This document shows, piece by piece, positions 54,052-61,672 of a DNA stretch of 64,000 bases; the stretch's first letter is position 1; each line of letters opens with the position of its first letter. The position numbers were made by a program, and so were the translations under genes. Below the pieces are notes generated by a model, which worked only from the letters and a program-made list of their open reading frames with translations, ran no database searches and had not been told where the DNA came from. This DNA comes from Acetoanaerobium noterae (lineage in GTDB: Bacteria; Bacillota; Clostridia; Peptostreptococcales; Filifactoraceae): contig NZ_FUYN01000001.1 of NCBI RefSeq assembly GCF_900168025.1, positions 372,001 through 436,000 on the forward strand, in the 5' to 3' direction.

Positions 54052-54660
54052 TTATATTTTTTTATTATAATCCAGATTTATATTATTTATTCTTTTTAAT
54101 TTATGCTTTACTAACTCATTTTCCCAATAATCTCTCGCCATTCTCATTAACATAACTGCATAAGCAATTAACGATATACAAAATGTTCTTAATCCAACTT
54201 GCATACTGTTGTCTCCAGAATACTCAGGAATGGCAATAACAACAGCAATTATAGATATTAGTATTGGATAAACTGTTTCAGATTTATAATATTCACAATT
54301 TTTTTTAAGATATTCCTCATATATTTTGCATTTATCCATCATGATAGATGATTTATTATCCTCTTTAATCTCCATAGATTCATTTAAATAATTCCTAATC
54401 TCATTATCGTCAAAAATTTGTAATAACATTTTATAATTTTTATCTTTTTCTATATTAATAAATCCTATGCTAAAAATGTAATCCATTACACATGATGTTA
54501 TAAACATAATTATTAATCCAACAGAAATTAACCAAAATAATTCAGTAGTAATATTTGCCTTAATAATATTTAAAAAAAATGTAACTACAAAAGAAATTAA
54601 CACTTGAAACAATAACATAATACTTAATAAGTTATTTTTTATTTTTTTTAAAAATTTCAT
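54052..54660 (-). CDS. Four-helix membrane protein, possible prophage cargo
   Basis: 202 residues, unrecognised. Two N-terminal membrane helices (about 10-32 and 40-62), a charged cytosolic loop (about 75-125) and two C-terminal helices (about 130-148 and 155-173) with a basic tail. The layout recalls SLATT-type or superinfection-exclusion proteins, but no motif confirms this. SD AGGAGG is excellent. Its own terminator and lower GC than neighbours suggest an added gene between late regulator and HNH. Confidence 0.6.
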   Translation of the reverse strand: MKFLKKIKNNLLSIMLLFQVLISFVVTFFLNIIKANITTELFWLISVGLIIMFITSCVMDYIFSIGFINIEKDKNYKMLLQIFDDNEIRNYLNESMEIKEDNKSSIMMDKCKIYEEYLKKNCEYYKSETVYPILISIIAVVIAIPEYSGDNSMQVGLRTFCISLIAYAVMLMRMARDYWENELVKHKLKRINNINLDYNKKI

Positions 54661-54766
54661 ATCTCATTCTACCTCCTGATTTTTAATTTAACTATATCAG
54701 AAGGAAACTACTTTGTGAATAAATAAACTATATTCTTCTAAAATCTTATATAAATATCCACTTACT

Positions 54767-54846
54767 ATTATATCTCTCATTCCGCTCAAAAGTACGACAC
54801 AAAAGCGACATAAAACCGACACGTGTAAATGACATAAAACCGACAT
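54767..54846 (-). promoter_or_regulatory. Late-type promoter with phased GAC repeats
   Basis: Minus strand TATAAT (54767-54772), 17-bp spacer and a poor -35 (GTACTT, 54790-54795). Just upstream, five GAC units begin at 54796, 54807, 54818, 54831 and 54842 on the plus strand (core GACATAAAAC, spacing 11, 11, 13, 11). A weak -35 next to helically phased repeats is the usual look of an activator-dependent promoter. The likely activator is the adjoining sigma-like protein. Confidence 0.6.
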
Positions 54847-55320
54847 CTACATAGATTTTATTATAGGAACTTCTTCTTCAAGTGCAATTATTCCAAATAG
54901 CCCAACTTTCATCTTGTTTATAGCATTGTTTTTTATTCTTTGAGCATGCCTCTCTGACATATTAACCTTATTAGAAATTTGTGGCCAGTTCATCGAGTCA
55001 AAGTACTTCATCTGAATAATTTCTCTTTCTTCATCACTAAGTAATGATAAGCTCATTTCTATGCTATTTATTTTAGATTTAAGCTTTTTAATGTTTTGTG
55101 TAATGCTATTTATCATTTCTAGATTTAAAACAGCTATATCCTCAACTGGCTGTGAAATTTTATAGGTTTTGCAGGTAGAAACTCCCTCATAGTTTATACC
55201 ACTTACTCCATCATCTAATTGAATCTCATGTAGCTCCTTTAACTTAATCTCAAGATTAGCCTTGAGATAGTTGTAATTGTATAGAATCTTCTCAGTCCCT
55301 TTATAGTAATCTGCCTTCAT
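54847..55320 (-). CDS. Sigma-like phage late transcription regulator
   Basis: 157 residues. N-terminal helical region (NYNYLKANLEIKLKELHEIQ), middle coiled coil (about 65-95) and a C-terminal sigma-70 region-4-like HTH (about 92-145): LSDEEREIIQMKYFDSMNWP, then NMSERHAQRIKNNAINKM. Similar to ArpU/RinA-like late activators that switch on packaging genes. It stands just before the late promoter repeats and after the replication genes, the usual place. Confidence 0.8.
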   Translation of the reverse strand: MKADYYKGTEKILYNYNYLKANLEIKLKELHEIQLDDGVSGINYEGVSTCKTYKISQPVEDIAVLNLEMINSITQNIKKLKSKINSIEMSLSLLSDEEREIIQMKYFDSMNWPQISNKVNMSERHAQRIKNNAINKMKVGLFGIIALEEEVPIIKSM

Positions 55321-55334
55321 ATCTAGCCCTCCCT

Positions 55335-55371
55335 CAAAAAAGAAAAATCCCAGGAAGATTTACTCCTGGGA
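55335..55371 (-). terminator. Terminator at the end of the Com-like gene
   Basis: 8-bp arms TCCCAGGA/TCCTGGGA (55348-55355, 55364-55371) followed on the minus strand by TTTTTCTTTTTT. It overlaps the 3' end of the Com-like gene and lies before the late regulator. Confidence 0.75.
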
Positions 55372-55527
55372 CTCTTGGTCCTCTACATTATTTATTTGTA
55401 CTGTGTATGTTTGTTGATGCTTGCACCTTGCACATTTAAGATTAATATCAAAATCTCCATGATCAGTTTTTACACTTACTTTCCCTAATAGCTTGTTACA
55501 AGACTTACAGCGAATCTCCTGTGTCAT
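55360..55527 (-). CDS. Com-like zinc-ribbon protein
   Basis: 55 residues, with IRCKSCNKLLGKVSV and LKCARCKHQQTYTV: two CxxC pairs 22 residues apart in the arrangement of the Mu-like Com family (RNA-binding translation activator of a phage methylase in Mu). SD AGGAGG upstream. No methylase follows here, so the target is unknown. Confidence 0.7.
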   Translation of the reverse strand: MTQEIRCKSCNKLLGKVSVKTDHGDFDINLKCARCKHQQTYTVQINNVEDQESQE

Positions 55528-55535
55528 ATAACCTC

Positions 55536-56009
55536 CTATAATTCTCTAAAGTCTATGTCTGGATACTTATTTTTAAGTAATTTAACTTTAATAAGATAGT
55601 CCTTTGTCTTAAATCCCTTGGTATCTTCTAGCACCTTGTTTCCTGTCTTACTATCTACATATTCAAAGTCTCCAATATATTTTATAGCTCTTATCTTTTT
55701 ACTTTTATACTCAAAACTTTCTTGAAGTACATATATAGGCTGTAATACAAGATTACTAATTTTTCCTATATTTTCTAAAATTTTAAGCTCTTTGTATCTA
55801 TTAGCTTCTTTTTTGCTGTCAAATGTTATCCCATCTATATTTACTTTTCTATTGCTATATTTGCTTTTTGTGTTATTTTGTTTATGGGGGATTGCTCCCC
55901 CGCCTTTTTTATTTGGAGTCTGCTTTTCCGCTGCAACGGTTTTATTAGCAGGCTCTTTTTTTCTTTTTAGATAATCTTGATATTCTTCCATTGTCATTCT
56001 TATGGCCAA
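55536..56009 (-). CDS. DUF1064 phage protein (likely nuclease fold)
   Basis: 157 residues. Basic linker (about 10-50), then the DUF1064 core: KYSNRKVNIDGITFDSKKEA, LKILENIGKISNLVLQPIYV, IKYIGDFEYVD and GNKVLEDTKGFKTKDYLIK. The D...D/E-x-K pattern in the core recalls PD-(D/E)XK nucleases; phage members are thought to process DNA. The start is TTG with GAGGAG nine bases upstream. Overlaps the upstream small gene by 65 bp. Confidence 0.82.
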   Translation of the reverse strand: MAIRMTMEEYQDYLKRKKEPANKTVAAEKQTPNKKGGGAIPHKQNNTKSKYSNRKVNIDGITFDSKKEANRYKELKILENIGKISNLVLQPIYVLQESFEYKSKKIRAIKYIGDFEYVDSKTGNKVLEDTKGFKTKDYLIKVKLLKNKYPDIDFREL

Positions 56010-56196
56010 TGTTTCTCACTCCTCTATTTTGCTTAAGTGCTAATTCAGCTAGTAACCTTCTAAGAGTATTACTTTCCACTTTGCCCCAGCTACCATCTTC
56101 TCTTTTTCTTTGTGCGAAGCAGTCTGGCTTTCCATTTTCTAAGATTGAAACCTTGCTGATTCTATATTCAAAGCTCTTAGTCTTAACACTAATCAT
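55945..56196 (-). CDS. Small phage protein upstream of DUF1064
   Basis: 83 residues from ATG 56196 (MISVKTKSFEYRISKVSILE), SD AGGAGGAAATGAA. C-terminal part is basic (SKKKKRAC). No family recognised. The long overlap with the following gene in another frame is unusual; either the overlap is real or the C-terminus is shorter in relatives. Confidence 0.55.
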   Translation of the reverse strand: MISVKTKSFEYRISKVSILENGKPDCFAQRKREDGSWGKVESNTLRRLLAELALKQNRGVRNIGHKNDNGRISRLSKKKKRAC

Positions 56197-56197
56197 T

Positions 56198-56350
56198 TCA
56201 TTTCCTCCTAGCATGTTTGAATTTATGAGTGAACTTAGTGCACTTTGATTCTCTTGTATAGTGTTCTATCTCTCTTTCAATCATTCTTTTATTTAGTTTA
56301 TTTAAGTACTGCATATGTGAAACTCTAGAAACAAATTCTTCTTTAGTCAT
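56198..56350 (-). CDS. Small basic phage protein (50 residues)
   Basis: MTKEEFVSRVSHMQYLNKLN, then a helical and basic tail (HKFKHARRK). SD GAGGTG at good spacing. It overlaps the upstream gene stop by 8 bp and its TGA lies 1 bp before the next ATG. Function unknown. Confidence 0.6.
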   Translation of the reverse strand: MTKEEFVSRVSHMQYLNKLNKRMIEREIEHYTRESKCTKFTHKFKHARRK

Positions 56351-56585
56351 TTGTATTCACCTCTGATTTACTGTCATACATAGCCTGAGCAGTTTCTCTT
56401 AGCTTAGTAATTCTTTTATCACCAAATTTAAATTCTTTTCTTAGTGCAGCTTCGATAAGTTCCTCAGTCTCATCGACATGTTGCTGTACTAATGATTCAA
56501 GAAATATTTCAAACTGTCCTAGAGACATTTTGTTTATTTGCTTATACCAGTTTCTTGTTTTATCTCTCTTCTCGGTTCTGTTCAT
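56343..56585 (-). CDS. Small helical phage protein
   Basis: 80 residues, NRTEKRDKTRNWYKQINKMS, then QHVDETEELIEAALRKEFKF. All helical, no domain recognised. Starts 9 bp after the dUTPase-like gene, SD TAGGAGGAT. Confidence 0.65.
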   Translation of the reverse strand: MNRTEKRDKTRNWYKQINKMSLGQFEIFLESLVQQHVDETEELIEAALRKEFKFGDKRITKLRETAQAMYDSKSEVNTND

Positions 56586-56594
56586 GATATCCTC

Positions 56595-56948
56595 CTAGTA
56601 TCCGTTTTCCTGCCTTCTGAGGTTCTCTTGAAACTTTTCTAGGTAAGCTGTTTCTAAGTCAGCTCCTGAATATCCTAGTGTGTGAGTTATCGATAATAGA
56701 AAGTGAAGAACATCTGCTAACTCTTCCAAGGTATTACCACCGACTTTTTTGTTGTTTTTCCAATACTTGTGTAAATCCTGCTCATTACACACTTCTGCAA
56801 GTTCTACTACAAGCCCAAGAAGTCTATGAGTTATAAAATCTTTATGATCTAAATAAAATCCAAGCTTATCCGAGTGATTACTGTTGTAATTCTTAACAAC
56901 AACATCGTCTAGATATTTCTGTTTTACAACTAATTGATTAAGGTCCAT
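56595..56948 (-). CDS. dUTPase-like all-alpha NTP pyrophosphatase
   Basis: 117 residues. MazG/dimeric-dUTPase fold: the metal residues lie in GLVVELAEVCNEQDLHKYW (ExxE-like) and NTLEELADVLHFLLSI (ExxD). It likely hydrolyses dUTP and keeps uracil out of phage DNA. Located beside SSB in the replication block. Confidence 0.82.
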   Translation of the reverse strand: MDLNQLVVKQKYLDDVVVKNYNSNHSDKLGFYLDHKDFITHRLLGLVVELAEVCNEQDLHKYWKNNKKVGGNTLEELADVLHFLLSITHTLGYSGADLETAYLEKFQENLRRQENGY

Positions 56949-56962
56949 ATTCTTCTCCTTAT

Positions 56963-57379
56963 CTAAAAAGGTACATCAGCATCATCAAGAGCACGAAATC
57001 CATCTGAATCTAAACCCTCAGGTTCATATGTGTTATTTGTTTCAGGAGCCTTATTCTTATCTCCCCATTCTAGAAACTGTACATTTTCAGCAACTATCTC
57101 AGTAATGTATCTCTTTTCTCCTTCAGTAGTCTCGTAGCTCCTATTTTGAATAGAGCCTTTAACTGCTACTAGTCTTCCTTTAGCAAGATAGTTAGCACAG
57201 CTTTCAGCCTTTTTACCCCACACCTGAATCTTAAAAAAATCAGTCTTTTTATTTCCATCATTACCCTGGTATGAGCGGTCAACAGCTATATCAAAATTAG
57301 TAACAGCGTTGCCTGATGAAGGAATGTACTTAAGTTCAGGATCCCTTGTTAGTCTTCCAATAAGCATTACTATATTCAT
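56963..57379 (-). CDS. ssb: Single-stranded DNA-binding protein
   Basis: 138 residues. OB-fold start MNIVMLIGRLTRDPELKYIP, DFFKIQVWGKKAESCANYLA and a C-terminal acidic tip DADVPF as in host SSB, which recruits repair and replication partners. Start overlaps the previous stop (TAATG). Confidence 0.95.
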   Translation of the reverse strand: MNIVMLIGRLTRDPELKYIPSSGNAVTNFDIAVDRSYQGNDGNKKTDFFKIQVWGKKAESCANYLAKGRLVAVKGSIQNRSYETTEGEKRYITEIVAENVQFLEWGDKNKAPETNNTYEPEGLDSDGFRALDDADVPF

Positions 57380-57774
57380 TATTTCACCTCATCAAAAATA
57401 CTGATTTGAAGCTCGTTCACTGGTACTAAAACATATTTTCCATTTTGATAACAAAGCTCTGATTTTTCGCTATAAATACCCTCAGATTTATTAGTCTTTT
57501 TAAGAGTAGAATTTATATTATAGTTAAATACAGGTTGTTTATAATAATATGATGGCATTCCTGTATTTTGGTCTCCATCTTCGGTTTGCTCAACAACTTC
57601 TATTTTCAATTTCAAAGTTATCTCTGCGCCTTCAAAATTGCTTTCTTCAATTTCTCTTATGCTTTCAGTGATGTGATTATCAAATATATTAAGCATATTA
57701 TTAAAAATCTCACTTCTAACATTTATATCTTTAACTTTCTTTTTATAATCTGAATAATTTGATATGTTTTCCAT
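57379..57774 (-). CDS. Phage replication-region protein of unknown function
   Basis: 131 residues, acidic overall, with FNNMLNIFDNHITESIREIE and QNTGMPSYYYKQPVFNYNIN. No motif recognised. It lies between the replisome-organizer block and ssb and ends within the ssb start, so it is translated with it. Confidence 0.65.
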   Translation of the reverse strand: MENISNYSDYKKKVKDINVRSEIFNNMLNIFDNHITESIREIEESNFEGAEITLKLKIEVVEQTEDGDQNTGMPSYYYKQPVFNYNINSTLKKTNKSEGIYSEKSELCYQNGKYVLVPVNELQISIFDEVK

Positions 57775-57786
57775 TAATATTCCCTC

Positions 57787-57909
57787 CTAATTTAATCTAT
57801 TAATAGCTGATAAATAAGCTCTTCCTGCTTCAATTGCTTTATCTAGCGGTAAATTCTTCTTAAAATACAGTTTGTCTATATATCTAAGTGCCTTATCTAA
57901 ATTACTCAT
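57787..57909 (-). CDS. Small phage protein (40 residues)
   Basis: MSNLDKALRYIDKLYFKKNL and 20 more residues, helical. Its ATG overlaps the TGA of the replisome organizer gene (ATGA) and its stop overlaps the SD of the next gene. Conserved gene spacing suggests it is real; function unknown. Confidence 0.6.
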   Translation of the reverse strand: MSNLDKALRYIDKLYFKKNLPLDKAIEAGRAYLSAINRLN

Positions 57910-58751
57910 ATAGAATCCTCACTCCTAGCCCTAACTCTTTTATTTATAAGCAGGTTCTCTAAGTCATCGTTACTAACTGATTTATATGCTCCCTGCAAAT
58001 TTTGATTATTTTTATTCTTTGCTTTATCTGAAGTTCCATTATTCATATAAGTTCCTTCAAGAACTTTTAAGAAATTATTAGGCTTAATAAACCAATCAAA
58101 AGTAATTATCCAACCACTTTGGCTTTGTCCTAAAAGGAATGGACAATGTTTAATGGTTTCTATTGCTTTAATAACTTCGGATTCTCCATATTCTCTAACC
58201 CTAACATTTAATAACTTAAATCTATTTGTATTGGGTTTAATTGATTTAATTTGAGTTAGTTTTAAATCATTCCATGCATCGATAATATTTTGCATAGAGT
58301 ACTCTATCTCTTTATTATTTACATTATTATCATTATTTACATTATTGATTGTGTCTTTTTGTGGTCTTTTTGTGGTCTCCGTATGGTCTTTTTGTGGTCT
58401 CTGTGTGGTTTCTCTATCTTGGTAATCGTTGTAGTTTACTATTGTTAAGGTGGTCTTTTTTTTGTCACTTTTTTTCAAAATCATTTTGTCTTCTTCCAAT
58501 AAATTTAAAAAGTTTCTAACTTTAGCTTTTGACCATCTCCATCTATCCATGAGTTTCAATTCAGATGTAATAAAACTGCCTCTTTTAACTTCAACCAATT
58601 CCTTGCCAAGTAGAAACCTATTATCTTTATGGCTGGCCATCATTATCATGTCAATCCATGCTTCATATTTACTAAAGACTCTTCGTTCTTGATACAACCA
58701 ATGTTCTTGTATACTTCTGTGTAAACTAATCCATCCTTCCAGGGTATTCAC
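57906..58751 (-). CDS. Phage replisome organizer (DnaD-like)
   Basis: 281 residues. N-terminal winged-helix domain (about 1-105; GWISLHRSIQEHWLYQE, then DRWRWSKAKVRNFLNLLEED) typical of phage replication initiators, a low-complexity linker (about 115-150) with two copies of an 11-residue unit (ETTxRPQKDxT) and an Asn-rich stretch, and a C-terminal domain (about 150-245, IIDAWNDL, WIITFDWFIKPNNFLKVLEG) that binds partner helicase loader in relatives. It binds the origin and recruits the host helicase. The linker DNA forms the presumed origin. Confidence 0.87.
   Translation of the reverse strand: MNTLEGWISLHRSIQEHWLYQERRVFSKYEAWIDMIMMASHKDNRFLLGKELVEVKRGSFITSELKLMDRWRWSKAKVRNFLNLLEEDKMILKKSDKKKTTLTIVNYNDYQDRETTQRPQKDHTETTKRPQKDTINNVNNDNNVNNKEIEYSMQNIIDAWNDLKLTQIKSIKPNTNRFKLLNVRVREYGESEVIKAIETIKHCPFLLGQSQSGWIITFDWFIKPNNFLKVLEGTYMNNGTSDKAKNKNNQNLQGAYKSVSNDDLENLLINKRVRARSEDSI
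58314..58414. other. Putative prophage replication origin (iterons and AT-rich repeats)
   Basis: Inside the replisome organizer gene. Five copies of TGTGGTCT (two with one change) start at 58360, 58371, 58382, 58393 and 58404, exactly 11 bp apart. Beside them, a 15-bp AT-rich sequence (ATTATTTACATTATT) is repeated at 58314 and 58332. Iterons plus an AT-rich element within the initiator gene is the layout of lambda-like and many Firmicutes phage origins. Position and pattern only. Confidence 0.6.
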
Positions 58752-58786
58752 CTCCTTTTAAGGGAGGATAAACCCTCCCTGTCAGT

Positions 58787-59605
58787 TTATTTAGTTTCTT
58801 CTTGATCTATAACTTCATAATCAGTTTCTTCAGCTTCAAACACATTTTGGCTCTCTACTTCAGTCATATCTGAATTGATTTCAGTCTTAATTGTGCTATC
58901 TTGAACTATTTGTTTCACGAACTCAACCTTTATAGGTGCATACTTTAAAACTTTCTTAAGGACAGTTTTCTTGGCCATTTCATCAAAATTCTTGCTCCAA
59001 GGACTGTAAGATGAACTATATGCCTGAGAGTATGTTTTAGCATGATTTGTTATATCCTCTTTAGACATAACCTCAAATCCAAAACCTCCATTTGTAAGCT
59101 TAAATACTGCGTAATAAGCTATTACTTCTCCTCTATTACCACTAGCAGGCTTATGCTTAAGAACTGGCTCAAGGCCAAATTCATATTCAAACTCATCATT
59201 TTCAAATACTTCTTTAGCATAAATATTTGCAAACTCACCACTTCTATATGCAAGCTCTATAAGGCCTTTGTAACCTATCTGAAACTGTACTTCCATATTC
59301 CCTTTATTCTTATAAGGAATTAAATATGCTTGTCCAAGTGGTGTATTTGGTTCAAGGCCTAACTGGGCTGCATTCATAAGAGAACCCATAAAGCTTTTAG
59401 GAGTGCACTCAGCTAGTTTTGGGTTAACCGATATTGCAGTTAGGGCCATTCTTGTAAATCTTTCTGGAGTAATTACACTTGGAAGAGCCTTTTTAATAGC
59501 TGGTTCCATAACCTTAATCCAATCTTTAATTGTCTGAGGTTCTTTATTACCATCAGTCACGCTATTATTTGCTTTCTTTGCAAGTTCATTTTTTAAATTT
59601 GACAT
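58787..59605 (-). CDS. recT: RecT single-strand annealing protein
   Basis: 272 residues from ATG 59605, preceded by GGAGG. N-terminal MSNLKNELAKKANNSV, then the RecT core IKKALPSVITPERFTRMALT, LAECTPKSFMGSLMNAAQLG, GLEPNTPLGQAYLIPYKNK and the C-terminal acidic tail. Anneals complementary strands in phage recombination. Works with the YqaJ exonuclease encoded 15 bp upstream. Confidence 0.95.
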   Translation of the reverse strand: MSNLKNELAKKANNSVTDGNKEPQTIKDWIKVMEPAIKKALPSVITPERFTRMALTAISVNPKLAECTPKSFMGSLMNAAQLGLEPNTPLGQAYLIPYKNKGNMEVQFQIGYKGLIELAYRSGEFANIYAKEVFENDEFEYEFGLEPVLKHKPASGNRGEVIAYYAVFKLTNGGFGFEVMSKEDITNHAKTYSQAYSSSYSPWSKNFDEMAKKTVLKKVLKYAPIKVEFVKQIVQDSTIKTEINSDMTEVESQNVFEAEETDYEVIDQEETK

Positions 59606-59620
59606 ATTATCATCCTCCAT

Positions 59621-60553
59621 TTATTTAATTTGAAATCTTCTACTTGAAGATTTATTAGTGTATTTTTCATATATGTTAGGTAGTTCAGCTTTTAACTTCT
59701 TAGAATCTAATCTATTTGATTCAACTGTTTTCCAAATTACTGTCCTATCAGATATAATTGCTTTTTCTGCTTCTTTCATTTGCATTTGAATGTCTTGCTT
59801 AATAAGCTCCTGTTCTTTTTCTAAAGTCTTAATAAGCTCATTTATTTGGTCATATCTGTTAACCATTTCTATATATTCATTTTTGTCTATCACAACAGTC
59901 TCACTTGCATCACTATCTGGGTACATCATTTTTATTAAATCAGAAGCATCACTTGATCCATCAGGAGCTGGCATCTCATTTTTCAATATATGATTCTCAT
60001 AGAAATCTTTTTCTATATTTATGAGATAATTTATAATCTCTTCATCTCTTTTAATTTCATGTATAGAAACTGCTTCATTTCCAATCAGTGCTGCAATATA
60101 CCATTTATCTAGTCCAGTAACAGCCATATAATGATGGCATTGCAATTCATACATTGGTGGAATACTTTCTTCCCACTGCTTTTTAGCATATGAATTAGTA
60201 ACTTTGCACTCAAGTCCAGCGCTTTCACCTACTACTAATCTATCTACATTTGCAAGCATCCATTCATGTTCTGGATGCTGAAGTATAGCATTTCTTTTTC
60301 TTACTTTCTTACCTAGCATTTCTTCAAATCTTTTAGCTACATAGTCTTCTAAATCCCTTCCTATTCTCATTCTTTCTGAGTCTATAGGTTCGCTCTTAGG
60401 CTCAGTCTTATCAATAAAGACTGAAATAGCACTTTTAAAAGGACTAAGCCCTGCTATGGCTGCAGCATCACTACCGCCTATTCCCTTTTTTCTATATTCA
60501 AGCCACTGCTCATAATTTAAATCTAGGGTTTGAATTAGTACCTTAGCTATCAT
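59621..60553 (-). CDS. YqaJ-family phage exonuclease
   Basis: 310 residues. YqaJ recombinase fold: WLEYRKKGIGGSDAAAIAGL, DYVAKRFEEMLGKKVRKRNA, and the PD-(D/E)XK residues in VGESAGLECKVTNSYAKKQW and YELQCHHYMAVTGLDKWYIA. It produces single strands for RecT. Overlaps the upstream 41-residue gene by 1 bp (TAATG). Confidence 0.93.
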   Translation of the reverse strand: MIAKVLIQTLDLNYEQWLEYRKKGIGGSDAAAIAGLSPFKSAISVFIDKTEPKSEPIDSERMRIGRDLEDYVAKRFEEMLGKKVRKRNAILQHPEHEWMLANVDRLVVGESAGLECKVTNSYAKKQWEESIPPMYELQCHHYMAVTGLDKWYIAALIGNEAVSIHEIKRDEEIINYLINIEKDFYENHILKNEMPAPDGSSDASDLIKMMYPDSDASETVVIDKNEYIEMVNRYDQINELIKTLEKEQELIKQDIQMQMKEAEKAIISDRTVIWKTVESNRLDSKKLKAELPNIYEKYTNKSSSRRFQIK

Positions 60554-60678
60554 TACTCATCATCTCCTTCATCTTCTGTATCATCTTCATATGAATCATC
60601 AAAGTAATCGTATCCATTTATTTTCTTGTAATTGTCTAAGCAATATTGGTTATACATTTCATCAAGATTTTGGTTCAT
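60553..60678 (-). CDS. Small acidic phage protein (41 residues)
   Basis: MNQNLDEMYNQYCLDNYKKI and a strongly acidic tail (SYEDDTEDEGDDE). SD GGAGG at good spacing. Stop overlaps the YqaJ start. Could bind a basic partner or act as a DNA mimic; function unknown. Confidence 0.6.
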   Translation of the reverse strand: MNQNLDEMYNQYCLDNYKKINGYDYFDDSYEDDTEDEGDDE

Positions 60679-60697
60679 AAAGTACCTCCATGATTTC

Positions 60698-60934
60698 TTA
60701 TAATTCTTTCAAATCATTAAATGTAGCAAAAGTTTCTATAATAACGCCAAAATTTTCTACATATAATTTGCAAACACTATCGTTTGGAATTTTAACAACT
60801 GAAAACTCTTTATATATTTCTAAGAAATCTTTTAATTTCATTTTTATCAAAGGCTTTGTAATTTCATTAAAAGTTATAGAATTAACTCCTTGCAGCTTTG
60901 ATATTGTTTTTATGAATTCATTCCAGTTATCCAT
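60698..60934 (-). CDS. Small phage early protein
   Basis: 78 residues, MDNWNEFIKTISKLQGVNSI, then IKMKLKDFLEIYKEFSV. No family recognised. SD TAGGAG is present. Confidence 0.6.
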   Translation of the reverse strand: MDNWNEFIKTISKLQGVNSITFNEITKPLIKMKLKDFLEIYKEFSVVKIPNDSVCKLYVENFGVIIETFATFNDLKEL

Positions 60935-60958
60935 AATTCAATACTCCTATCCCAATTC

Positions 60959-61162
60959 CTAGGCCCAAGTATCATTTTCATAGTAGTGGTACCATTCCCC
61001 ATTTCTTAGCTTTACACATACTGTATTATTTTCGTCTAACCAAACTTTAGTGATTTTCATTCCGTCCTTGTAGTCATTTCCTACGCATTTAGTGTGCAGC
61101 TCATTTGTTCTAAACATCAAATCTTTTTGCTCTTTAGATAACTTCTCAATACCTATTATCAT
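60959..61162 (-). CDS. Small phage early protein
   Basis: 67 residues, IIGIEKLSKEQKDLMFRTNE, then CVKLRNGEWYHYYENDTW, probably a small beta-sheet fold. Excellent SD TAGGAGGTC. Function unknown. Confidence 0.65.
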   Translation of the reverse strand: MIIGIEKLSKEQKDLMFRTNELHTKCVGNDYKDGMKITKVWLDENNTVCVKLRNGEWYHYYENDTWA

Positions 61163-61201
61163 TTTGGACCTCCTATGGTATAATATTTTTAGAATATTTT
61201 C

Positions 61202-61672
61202 TTAAGCCCTTTTGTGAGTGCCAGCTCGCGATGGGCTTTTTTCTTGTAGAGAAACTATAAGGTTTAGTGTTGCAATTAATAAATCAAATAATTTTTCTTG
61301 TATAATTTTTACAGTGTAAACTTCTTTTTCATCTATTACTTCATCTGAAACTACATCTATTAAATGCCTCAGCACATCTTGGATGTGTCCAAGTGAACTT
61401 TGAAATGATATTGTGCTCCCGGATAGCTCCTTAAGACATAGCTCCTCTAGATTTACACCAGGAGAAATATTTTTAAGATGCATTAGAGGCAACCATGATG
61501 CATTGTATTTTTCTGTCATAGCTACTACGATTTCATCCGGGACCTTATATTTGTTATTCTCGTAATCAGATAATGTCCTAATACTTATGTGTAGCAATTC
61601 ACTTGCATATTCTTGTGTTAAACCTGCGTTATTTCTGGCTACCTGATAGAAATTTATGAAATCTCTTCGCAT
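61202..61672 (-). CDS. XRE-family DNA-binding protein
   Basis: 156 residues. HTH_3 at about 8-62: QVARNNAGLTQEYASELLHI, RTLSDYENNKYKVPDEIVV. The C-terminal part has a helical segment probably for oligomerization. It runs in the same direction as the early genes, so it is more likely an early regulator (Cro/activator type) than the CI repressor. The last residues lie on a hairpin-rich sequence (61205-61245). Confidence 0.8.
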   Translation of the reverse strand: MRRDFINFYQVARNNAGLTQEYASELLHISIRTLSDYENNKYKVPDEIVVAMTEKYNASWLPLMHLKNISPGVNLEELCLKELSGSTISFQSSLGHIQDVLRHLIDVVSDEVIDEKEVYTVKIIQEKLFDLLIATLNLIVSLQEKSPSRAGTHKRA

